Source: Actinomycetota bacterium (lineage in GTDB: Bacteria; Actinomycetota; Geothermincolia; Fen-727; Anoxymicrobiaceae). Taken from it: 8,879 bases of DNA. The stretch spans positions 1-8,879 of the forward strand of contig JAHIPE010000268.1 of the NCBI GenBank assembly GCA_018894655.1, given 5' to 3'. Both the position numbers and the translations under genes were made by a program. The notes under the pieces are model-generated. The model was not told where the DNA came from. It ran no database searches and saw nothing but the letters and a program-made list of their open reading frames with translations. Below, piece after piece: positions 1 to 5,431 of this stretch (within the stretch, counting starts at the first letter, position 1; every line of letters starts with the position of its first letter).

Positions 1-75
1 CGCGTCTCTCAGGCGCGGCTCTGTTCAGCCCAGGGGGCGGCCTAAGAGACCGCCCTCAAGAGTTTGGGTGGGCTC
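1..75. repeat. Intergenic structured repeat, copy A (truncated at window edge)
   Basis: This copy aligns with the two copies near 2011-2191. It shares the first hairpin (CGCG...GGCGCG around a TCTCA loop, 1-17), the spacer ctgttcagccc (21-31), a second hairpin (GGGCGG 35-40 pairing with CCGCCC 50-55, loop cctaagaga), and the 20-nt tail at 56-75, which is identical to 2084-2103 of copy B. It has two extra bases before the second hairpin compared with copy C. It lies downstream of the glyA stop codon, so in glyA transcripts it would fold in the 3' untranslated region. There is no U-run after either hairpin, so it is not a textbook intrinsic terminator. The 5' part of the unit is cut off by the window edge. 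Confidence 0.75.
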
Positions 76-76
76 C

Positions 77-98
77 GGGCGGGCCTAAGAACCCGCCC
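77..98. repeat. Extra hairpin related to the second arm of the repeat
   Basis: GGGCGGG (77-83) pairs perfectly with CCCGCCC (92-98) around the loop cctaagaa, and tcaa follows. Loop and flank closely resemble the second hairpin of copy A at 35-59, so the arm seems to have been duplicated next to copy A. In the direction of glyA transcription it comes about 40 nt after the stop codon and is the first strong hairpin met. It may act as a 3' end stabiliser or pause site, but no U-tract follows it. Confidence 0.6.
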
Positions 99-138
99 TC
101 AAACAGGGGAGAGTGATGCGGAGAGGGGGCAATAGGCT

Positions 139-1428
139 TCAGTCGCGGGGGTCTATCCGGGAGGACTCGACCTCGCCGCCGTACAGTGGAAAGGAACCGA
201 TGAACTCCTTCACCTCGGAGCGAACCTGATGGAGCACGCGCTCGTCGTCCATGTTCTTGAGGGCTGTCGATATCATCCGGCCGAGTTCTTCCATGTCCAC
301 CGGCTGCATGCCCCGAGTGGTGATAGCCGGGGTGCCTATCCGGATGCCGCCGGTCACCGTCGGCGGGGTCTCGTCGTATGGGACCTCGTTCTTGTTGACG
401 TTGATACCCACCGAGTCAAGGACATCCTGCGCCTCCTTCCCGGTTATCCCGTCCGGCCTCAGGTCCACCAGGAACAGGTGGGTATCGGTGCCGCCGGTCA
501 CCATCCTGAAGCCCTCCGAGGCCATCTTGTCGCACAGTGCCCGGCAGTTGGCGACGATCCTCTCCTGGTACTCCTTGAACTCCGGGCTCATCGCCTCCTT
601 GAAGCAGACCGCCTTGGCCGCGATGGCGTGCATCAAGGGGCCTCCCTGTATGCCGGGAAACACCGCCGCGTCAATGCGCCGGCCATACCCCTCGCGGCAG
701 AGGATGAACCCACCCCTGGGCCCGCGCATCGTCTTGTGGGTAGTCCCGGTCACGAAGTCGGAGTACGGCACCGGGTCCGGGTGCACGCCTCCCACCACCA
801 ACCCCCCGAAGTGGGCCATGTCCACCATCAGGGCGGCCCCCACGCTGTCGGCTATCTCCCGAAAAGCGGCGAAGTCAATGGACCGCGGGTAAGCGCTGGA
901 GCCGGTGACTATCAACCGGGGCTTCTCCCGTGCGGCGATATCGGCTATCCGGTCGTAGTCGAGCCGTTCCGTCTTCCTGTCCAGGCCGTAGTGGGCCGTT
1001 TGATAGAGCATGCCGGAGAAGTTGAACGGCGCCCCGTGGGTCAGGTGGCCCCCGCACGTCAGGTCCATTGCCAGCATGGTGTCGCCCTGCTCGAGCGCGA
1101 CCATGTAGGCCGCCATGTTGGCCTGCGACCCGGCGTGCGGCTGGACGTTTACGTGCTCGCAACCGAACAGTTCCTTCGCCCTGCCCAGCGCCAGGCTCTC
1201 CGCCATGTCCACCGGGCCGCAACCGGAGTAGTAGCGCCGCCCGGGGTAACCCTCCGCGTACTTGTTGGTCATCACCGAGCCCTGGGCCTCGAGGACCGCC
1301 ATGGAGGCGTAGTTCTCACTGGCGATGAGGTTTACGTTCTCCCCCTCCCGGTCAAGCTCCCACTGTATCGCCGTACTGACATCCGGGTCTGTCCACACTA
1401 ACCTGGATTCTTCTTGTTGGAACTCCAA
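139..1428 (-). CDS. glyA: Serine hydroxymethyltransferase
   Basis: This PLP enzyme interconverts serine plus tetrahydrofolate with glycine plus 5,10-methylene-THF, the main entry to one-carbon metabolism. The 429-residue length is normal for a bacterial SHMT. Visible motifs are NLIASENYAS (33-42), TNKYAEGYPGRRYYSGC (54-70), VDMAHFGGLVVGGVHPDPV (202-220) and TTHKTMRGPRGG (229-240), in which Lys232 is the expected Schiff-base lysine, followed by GIQGGP (259-264). The start is TTG at 1426-1428, preceded by AGGAGGGG with CAG between it and the start. No later Met is plausible because the conserved region begins by residue 33. It follows rpiB by 25 bp and is probably cotranscribed with it. Nothing in the sequence looks broken. 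The identification is very secure; the exact start is likely. Confidence 0.97.
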   Translation of the reverse strand: MEFQQEESRLVWTDPDVSTAIQWELDREGENVNLIASENYASMAVLEAQGSVMTNKYAEGYPGRRYYSGCGPVDMAESLALGRAKELFGCEHVNVQPHAGSQANMAAYMVALEQGDTMLAMDLTCGGHLTHGAPFNFSGMLYQTAHYGLDRKTERLDYDRIADIAAREKPRLIVTGSSAYPRSIDFAAFREIADSVGAALMVDMAHFGGLVVGGVHPDPVPYSDFVTGTTHKTMRGPRGGFILCREGYGRRIDAAVFPGIQGGPLMHAIAAKAVCFKEAMSPEFKEYQERIVANCRALCDKMASEGFRMVTGGTDTHLFLVDLRPDGITGKEAQDVLDSVGINVNKNEVPYDETPPTVTGGIRIGTPAITTRGMQPVDMEELGRMISTALKNMDDERVLHQVRSEVKEFIGSFPLYGGEVESSRIDPRD

Positions 1429-1453
1429 CTGCCCCTCCTGTAACTCAGCGGCC

Positions 1454-1936
1454 TCACTTCGAGTACTTCCTCTCGACGTTACTCACCTTCTCGAGCCTCC
1501 CCAGGTGGCGGGCCCCCTCCTCCCGGTCACCCTCGAACGGCGTGTCAAGGAAGACCTTCAGGATGCCCAGGGCCTCCTCGGACTCGATCATCCGGGCGCC
1601 CATGGTAAGCACGTTCACGTCGTTGTGGAGCCGGGTGAACTCGGCGGAGTACCTCTCGTTGCACGCCGCCGCTCTCACTCCCGGGACCTTGTTGGCCACC
1701 ATGGCCATGCCGGCGCCGGTCCCACAGACGAGGACCCCCCTGTCCGCCTCTCCCTCTCTGACCGCTTCGGCCACCTTGACGGCGAAATCAGGGTAGTCGC
1801 AGGACTCTTCGGAGCCGGTCCCCATGTCCAGTACCCGGTAACCCATCTCCGATAGCTCACCGGCCAGCATCCCCTTCAAGCGATACCCGGCGTGGTCGCT
1901 CCCCACCGCTATGACCTCTACGTTTTCACCCGCCAA
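1454..1936 (-). CDS. rpiB: Ribose-5-phosphate isomerase B (RpiB/LacAB family)
   Basis: It interconverts ribose-5-phosphate and ribulose-5-phosphate in the non-oxidative pentose phosphate pathway. The 160 residues show the family signature GSDHAGY (12-18), DYPDFA (48-52 region), the anion-hole/active-site stretch CGTGAGMAMVANKVPGVRAA (71-90), and HNDVNVLTMGAR (104-115). Cys71 is at the position of the catalytic cysteine of the Cys-type (E. coli-like) enzymes, as opposed to the mycobacterial type that uses Glu. The start is TTG at 1934-1936 with GGGGGAGG four bases upstream. The gene begins a likely two-gene unit with glyA under the promoter at 1982-2010, and lies beyond a repeat-filled gap from the phosphatase gene. 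A LacA/LacB sugar-phosphate isomerase role is the only real alternative, and no lac-type genes are nearby. Confidence 0.95.
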   Translation of the reverse strand: MAGENVEVIAVGSDHAGYRLKGMLAGELSEMGYRVLDMGTGSEESCDYPDFAVKVAEAVREGEADRGVLVCGTGAGMAMVANKVPGVRAAACNERYSAEFTRLHNDVNVLTMGARMIESEEALGILKVFLDTPFEGDREEGARHLGRLEKVSNVERKYSK

Positions 1937-1981
1937 GCGGCCTCCCCCTTTCGGTGCACCGCCCTCTCTGAGGCATATATT

Positions 1982-2010
1982 ACTATACTGTAATGGTACC
2001 GCCGCGGTAA
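1982..2010 (-). promoter_or_regulatory. Probable promoter of rpiB-glyA
   Basis: Read on the minus strand, TTACCG (2005-2010) and TATAGT (1982-1987) are 17 bp apart, in a conspicuous AT-rich patch (about 1975-1995) within otherwise GC-rich DNA. The -10 matches TATAAT at 5 of 6 positions; the -35 is weak (3 of 6). Two palindromes overlap it: ATTAC-N6-GTAAT (1979-1994) across the -10, and TACCGC-c-GCGGTA (1997-2009) across the spacer and -35. Their placement is what one expects of operator sites, but no regulator can be named. The predicted leader is about 40 nt. Confidence 0.5.
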
Positions 2011-2102
2011 CTCCCCCACACCCCTTGAGCCACGCCTCTCAGGCGCGGTCCTGTTCAGCCCCGGGCGGCTTAAGAGACTGGTCTCAAGAGTTTGGGTGGG
2101 CT
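2011..2102. repeat. Intergenic structured repeat, copy B (tandem)
   Basis: This 92-bp unit is followed directly by copy C in the same orientation: the start ctcccccaca occurs at 2011 and 2103, and ctgttcag at 2051 and 2143. The first hairpin (2030-2048) keeps pairing, with one G-U in a minus-strand transcript. The second arm has drifted: GGGCGG (2063-2068) no longer meets a complementary CCGCCC, and a short GAGAC/GTCTC pairing could replace it. The tail 2084-2103 is identical to 56-75 of copy A. It lies between the phosphatase gene and the rpiB promoter. Confidence 0.75.
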
Positions 2103-2191
2103 CTCCCCCACACCCCTTGAGCCGCGCCTCTCAGGCGCGGATCTGTTCAGCCCCGGGCGGCCTGAGAGACCGCCCTCAAGAGAGGGTGTAG
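2103..2191. repeat. Intergenic structured repeat, copy C (complete fold)
   Basis: This is the best preserved unit. An outer stem joins ACACCC (2110-2115) to GGGTGT (2184-2189), and CTTGAG (2116-2121) to CTCAAG (2175-2180). It encloses hairpin 1 (CCGCGCC 2122-2128, loop tctca, GGCGCGG 2134-2140) and hairpin 2 (GGGCGG 2155-2160, loop cctgagaga, CCGCCC 2170-2175). The two loops are complementary to each other (TCTCA with TGAGA). It begins 11 bp past the phosphatase stop codon. No U-run follows on the minus strand. It may be a non-autonomous palindromic repeat (REP/BIME-like), a transcript-end stabiliser, or a structured RNA; the sequence does not decide. Confidence 0.75.
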
Positions 2192-2202
2192 GGTCTGGCG
2201 GT

Positions 2203-2790
2203 TCAAGCGGAGGGGCCGAGTAAGACCTCGAGGATATCACCCACTGCGATTTCCATGATATCAGCGGCCCTGATGTACCACTCCAGCGGCATCCCCATGG
2301 GGTCGGATACCTCGTACTGTTGCGAGGGAAGCTCCCAGGCGTCGTTCCGCTCCATGACAGTAGCGACGCTCACAACGCTCTCGAGCGCTCGAGGCCCGAT
2401 GCGGTCCAGGCCGTGGCCCTCCGCCCTCAGAACCACCCGGGCTGCCTCCGCGAGCTTGAGCAGAAGGAAGACGGGGACCATCGCGCTCCCGGCCAGCGCC
2501 GACACGTGCGCCCGTTGCCTCTCCTCCATGACCAGCACCAGGTCGCTGGCTGCCGTCAGGCTTCGGGATACCGTCTGTGCCACATACCCCCTGATGTCGA
2601 TCCCCCGCTCCTCCATTGCCCGCACAGCCTCGGCCGTCGGCTCCTCACCGTCCAGGCCTGCAATACCGGCGGAGGCGACCTCTACCGGCCCCGGTTGTCC
2701 CGGGTAGGCGCCACTTATCGCCGAACGGGCGATCCCCTCCGCCATCGTGCTGCGGCATATGTTACCGGTACAAACGAACAGCAGCCTCAA
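2203..2790 (-). CDS. Low-molecular-weight protein phosphatase (LMW-PTP/YwlE family)
   Basis: This cysteine phosphatase removes phosphate from protein tyrosine or arginine residues. The start chosen is TTG at 2788-2790, overlapping the tsaC stop (TTGA). It puts the catalytic P-loop CTGNICRS at residues 7-14 (nucleophile Cys7, Arg13), exactly where the family has it, and GGGGGAGG lies about a dozen bases upstream. The same frame stays open further upstream over tsaC, but that extension is not family-like. The general-acid motif DPMG (Asp163) is followed by a typical C-terminal helix. At 195 residues it is about 45 longer than the usual 150; the excess lies between about residues 105 and 160. 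In B. subtilis this locus holds the arginine phosphatase ywlE, which has Thr at P-loop position 11, whereas here it is Ile11, the tyrosine-phosphatase type. Substrate is therefore left open. Confidence 0.88.
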   Translation of the reverse strand: MRLLFVCTGNICRSTMAEGIARSAISGAYPGQPGPVEVASAGIAGLDGEEPTAEAVRAMEERGIDIRGYVAQTVSRSLTAASDLVLVMEERQRAHVSALAGSAMVPVFLLLKLAEAARVVLRAEGHGLDRIGPRALESVVSVATVMERNDAWELPSQQYEVSDPMGMPLEWYIRAADIMEIAVGDILEVLLGPSA

Positions 2791-3425
2791 TCGCCCGGCG
2801 CACCTCCCCCGGCAACCCTCGTTATTTCGTCGGCCGGTATCGCGCCCTCCCTGAGGACCCTCAAGCCGTCCGTCACGTCCACCACCGTCGATGGCACCCC
2901 ACCCGGGCAGCGCCCACCGTCCACGAAGAAGTCGACGCGGTCCATTATCTCCACCGATATGCCGGCGGGCTCGACCGGAGGAGGCTTGCCGGTTCGGTTC
3001 GCGCTCGGCACCACCAGGCATCCGGCTCTCCGGAGAACCTCCAGGCAGAACCGGTGGTCCGGGACCCTCAACCCCAGCGTACCGGCCGGCTGTAACGGGA
3101 TGTCGACACCCGGGCGCCTCTCCATCACCAGCGTAAGGGGCCCGGGCCAGAATGCGTCCATCAGGGCGTCCTGCGGCGGCCCGTCCGCGAAGGCGAGCGT
3201 GTCGGCTTCACCGGCGGACGATACGTGTATGGGCAACGGCTTGTCGGGCGCCCGGCCCTTTATCTCGAGGAGGCGCGAGACGGCCTTCCTGTCCAACGCC
3301 GACGCGACAATCCCGTAGACGGTGTCAGTGGGAAGTATCCCCACTCCTCCTCTCTCGAGGATCGCGGCGACGCTCTTAACATCGTGTTGCTCGTGGCCAC
3401 CCGGCTCGATCCGTACGGTAAACAA
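2787..3425 (-). CDS. tsaC: L-threonylcarbamoyladenylate synthase (YrdC/Sua5 family)
   Basis: It makes threonylcarbamoyl-AMP from threonine, bicarbonate and ATP, the first step of t6A37 formation in tRNAs reading ANN codons. Motifs include LPTDTVYG (31-38), KGRAPDKPLP (56-65), WPGPLT (93-98), LGLRVPDH (117-124), PSANRTGKPPP (140-150) and GVPSTVVDV (176-184). At 212 residues it is the short, single-domain form without the extra Sua5 C-terminal domain. The start is TTG at 3423-3425, nine bases after the prmC stop, and its Shine-Dalgarno GAGGTGG overlaps that stop codon. Its own stop overlaps the phosphatase start by four bases. It corresponds to ywlC in the B. subtilis cluster. The partner genes tsaB, tsaD and tsaE are not in the window. 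Confidence 0.94.
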   Translation of the reverse strand: MFTVRIEPGGHEQHDVKSVAAILERGGVGILPTDTVYGIVASALDRKAVSRLLEIKGRAPDKPLPIHVSSAGEADTLAFADGPPQDALMDAFWPGPLTLVMERRPGVDIPLQPAGTLGLRVPDHRFCLEVLRRAGCLVVPSANRTGKPPPVEPAGISVEIMDRVDFFVDGGRCPGGVPSTVVDVTDGLRVLREGAIPADEITRVAGGGAPGD

Positions 3426-3434
3426 CTGTCCACC

Positions 3435-4319
3435 TCACCGGCCCGCCGCACCGGCCAACCGGGCGCGGACTACCCGCGGGCGCCCCGCCAGGTCACGGAA
3501 GTACTCGGCGTTGGTCCAGGCCCCCCCCTTTTTATCCCCCCCAAGGGGGGAGGATAGGAGGGGGACCACCTTTTCCGCCTGTGTCTCGTCCACCTCCAGC
3601 AGGAGCCATCCACCGTCCTTGAGGTGTCCGGGGGCGCCCTGGATGATCCTCCGGATCACGTCCAGCCCATCCTCCCCGGCGACCAGCGCCTCCACCGGCT
3701 CGAACCCTCTGACCTCCATTGGCAGCGACTCCCACTTGCCGATCGGGACGTACGGCGGGTTGGAGATAATCGCGTCGAACTCCCGTCCCGGTTCCAGGGG
3801 TTCGAAGAGGTCGCCCTCGAGAGCCCTCACCGTTCCCGCCACGCCGTTGCGCAAGGCGTTCCTCCTGCACAGCTCAACAGACATCCAGTCGTTGTCGACG
3901 GCGGTCACCTTCGCGTCCTGCCGCTCCAGGGCGATAGAGACCGCGATATTGCCACACCCGGTGCCCAGGTCCAGTACCTCCGCGGCCCGTTGGGGCAGCA
4001 CCTCCAGAGCCTTCTCCACCAGGACCTCCGTCTCCGGGCGGGGGATGAAAACCCCCGGCACGACCTCCAGCGCAACTGTCCTGAACCCCGCCTCGCGCGT
4101 CATGTACTGCAGCGGGTACCCGTTCGCGCGCCGCATGAGCAGCAGTCGGAAGATGCCCGTTTCGGCGTCCGAGAGGGGCCTGTCGAATCCCGTGTATATG
4201 TCCAGTCGCGAAAGGCCCAGGAGATGCCCCAGGAGCACCTCAGCGTTCAGGCGCGGCGAGGGGACACCGTGCCTGTCCAGGAAAGGGGCAGCCTTGGCGA
4301 TGGACTCAACGACGTTCAA
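3435..4319 (-). CDS. prmC: Release factor glutamine methyltransferase
   Basis: It uses S-adenosylmethionine to methylate the glutamine of the GGQ motif of class I release factors; its substrate PrfA is encoded just upstream. An N-terminal helical domain (about 1-80) is followed by FIPRPETE (91-98), the SAM-binding DLGTGCGNIAVS (117-128) and the catalytic NPPY (187-190). Length is 294, slightly above the usual 275-290. The start is TTG at 4317-4319, overlapping the prfA stop as TTGA, which suggests translational coupling. Residues 256-267 (SSPLGGDKKGGA) are encoded by a run of C and G tracts at 3519-3554 that is palindromic in part and unlike the rest of the gene. They sit in a variable loop before the conserved RDLAGRPRVV (275-284), so the enzyme is probably active. 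Confidence 0.95.
   Translation of the reverse strand: MNVVESIAKAAPFLDRHGVPSPRLNAEVLLGHLLGLSRLDIYTGFDRPLSDAETGIFRLLLMRRANGYPLQYMTREAGFRTVALEVVPGVFIPRPETEVLVEKALEVLPQRAAEVLDLGTGCGNIAVSIALERQDAKVTAVDNDWMSVELCRRNALRNGVAGTVRALEGDLFEPLEPGREFDAIISNPPYVPIGKWESLPMEVRGFEPVEALVAGEDGLDVIRRIIQGAPGHLKDGGWLLLEVDETQAEKVVPLLSSPLGGDKKGGAWTNAEYFRDLAGRPRVVRARLAGAAGR
3519..3554 (-). repeat. Palindromic low-complexity insertion inside prmC
   Basis: Twelve in-frame codons made almost wholly of C and G tracts plus an A5 run (minus-strand sense). The core is a palindrome of G and C runs around AA/TT (3536-3550). It lengthens the loop between the last SAM-domain helix (ending VVPLL, residues 251-255) and the C-terminal strand (RDLAGRPRVV). 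The composition differs sharply from flanking codons. It could be a captured intergenic palindrome or a slippage-expanded tract. Homopolymer length errors in the assembly are possible, though the frame is intact on both sides. Confidence 0.6.
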
Positions 4320-5389
4320 GATTGACCCTCGTCCTTCAGCGCCCTGGCCTGCGCGTCCTCGAGCAGCGCCTGCGTTATCTTGTCCAGATCGCCCTGCAGG
4401 ACGTTCTCCAGCTTGTGTACCGTAAGGCCGATTCGGTGGTCGGTTATCCTCCCCTGGGGGAAGTTGTAGGTCCTGATCTTCTCGCTTCGCCCGCCGCTGC
4501 CGACCTGGCGCCTCCTCTGCTCCGCCTCCTCTTCACGCTGTTGCTGGCGGGCGGCGTCCTGCAGCCGCGCCCTGAGTATGCGCAGCGCTCTCTCCTTGTT
4601 CTGGAGCTGTGATTTCTCGTCCTGGCAGGATACCACCATGCCGGTCGGCTTGTGGGTGACGCGCACCGCCGAGTCGGTGGTGTTAACCGACTGGCCACCG
4701 GGGCCGGTGGAGCGGAACACGTCTATCTTGAGGTCAGAGGGCTCTATGCTGATATCTATCTCCTCTACCTCGGGGAGGACCGCCACCGTCGCGGTCGACG
4801 TGTGTATTCGCCCGCTGGACTCTGTGACCGGGACACGCTGGACCCTGTGCACCCCGGACTCGAACTTCATCCGCGGGAACACATCACTGCCCTTCAGGGA
4901 GAAGATGACCTCCTTGAACCCTCCCATCTCGGAGGGGTTGGAGGTTAGCTGCTCCTGCTTCCAGCGGTGCTTCTCGGCGTAGTGGGAGTACATACGGTGG
5001 AGGTCGCCGGCGAAAATCGCCGCCTCGTCTCCCCCCGTTCCCGCCCTTATCTCGACGATTACGTCTTTGTCCGCGAACTCGTCCCTGGGTAGAAGGAGAA
5101 TCTTGAGGCGCTCTCGCAGCTCCTCGAGCGTTCCCTGGAGCGAACCCACCTCGGAGCGCAGGTACTCGCCCATCTCCGGGTCCTGCTCCTCGGCCAGGAG
5201 GCCCCGGGCGTCCGACAGCTCCTCCCCCGCGTCAGTGTACCGCTCGTAGGTGTTAACCAGCTCCTCCAGCGAAGACCTCTCGCGCACAAGCGCCTGGTAC
5301 GCCTTCACGTCAGCGGCGACCGAGGGATCAGCCATCTCCCGGTTGACCTCGTCAAACCTCTTCTTGAGTGATTCCAGCTTCTCGAACAT
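4316..5389 (-). CDS. prfA: Peptide chain release factor 1
   Basis: RF1 recognises UAA and UAG in the ribosomal A site and triggers peptide release. The 357 residues carry an N-terminal coiled region (1-100), the RF family stretch EIRAGTGGDEAAIFAGDL (113-130), the stop-codon reading tripeptide PVT (187-189, of the PxT type that marks RF1 rather than RF2), and the catalytic GGQ (231-233) within RSTGPGGQSVNTTDSAVR (226-243). Gln233 is the expected PrmC target. The ATG start at 5387-5389 fits the family start, but the ribosome-binding site is poor: the nearest purine run, GGGGGAA, is about 14 bases away. It lies 42 bp after the DUF1385 gene and overlaps prmC by four bases. Confidence 0.97.
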   Translation of the reverse strand: MFEKLESLKKRFDEVNREMADPSVAADVKAYQALVRERSSLEELVNTYERYTDAGEELSDARGLLAEEQDPEMGEYLRSEVGSLQGTLEELRERLKILLLPRDEFADKDVIVEIRAGTGGDEAAIFAGDLHRMYSHYAEKHRWKQEQLTSNPSEMGGFKEVIFSLKGSDVFPRMKFESGVHRVQRVPVTESSGRIHTSTATVAVLPEVEEIDISIEPSDLKIDVFRSTGPGGQSVNTTDSAVRVTHKPTGMVVSCQDEKSQLQNKERALRILRARLQDAARQQQREEEAEQRRRQVGSGGRSEKIRTYNFPQGRITDHRIGLTVHKLENVLQGDLDKITQALLEDAQARALKDEGQS

Positions 5390-5431
5390 GCCGTTGCCGG
5401 GGCTTCCCCCTGGACGCCTTCCCGCCGGCGG

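Noticed and set aside
229..1401. 390-codon plus-strand open frame opposite glyA
   Set aside because: Antisense to a fully conserved SHMT; long spurious frames are expected opposite GC-rich genes and the residues show no family features.
2011..2191. CRISPR-like array
   Set aside because: Only two tandem units, no unique spacers between identical short repeats, and no cas genes; the units are themselves palindromic.
2103..2191. Canonical intrinsic terminator after the phosphatase gene
   Set aside because: Hairpins are strong but no U-tract follows on the minus strand, so I describe a repeat instead; Rho-dependent ending remains possible.
2791..3021. N-terminal extension of the phosphatase frame by 77 codons
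   Set aside because: It lies wholly within tsaC in another frame, is Gly/Arg-rich, and would push the P-loop far from its usual place at residue 7.
2320..4425. Long plus-strand open frames (2320-3318 and 3322-4425) opposite the phosphatase, tsaC and prmC
   Set aside because: Low-complexity Arg/Pro/Ser-rich translations antisense to genes with clear motifs; no ribosome-binding context worth noting.
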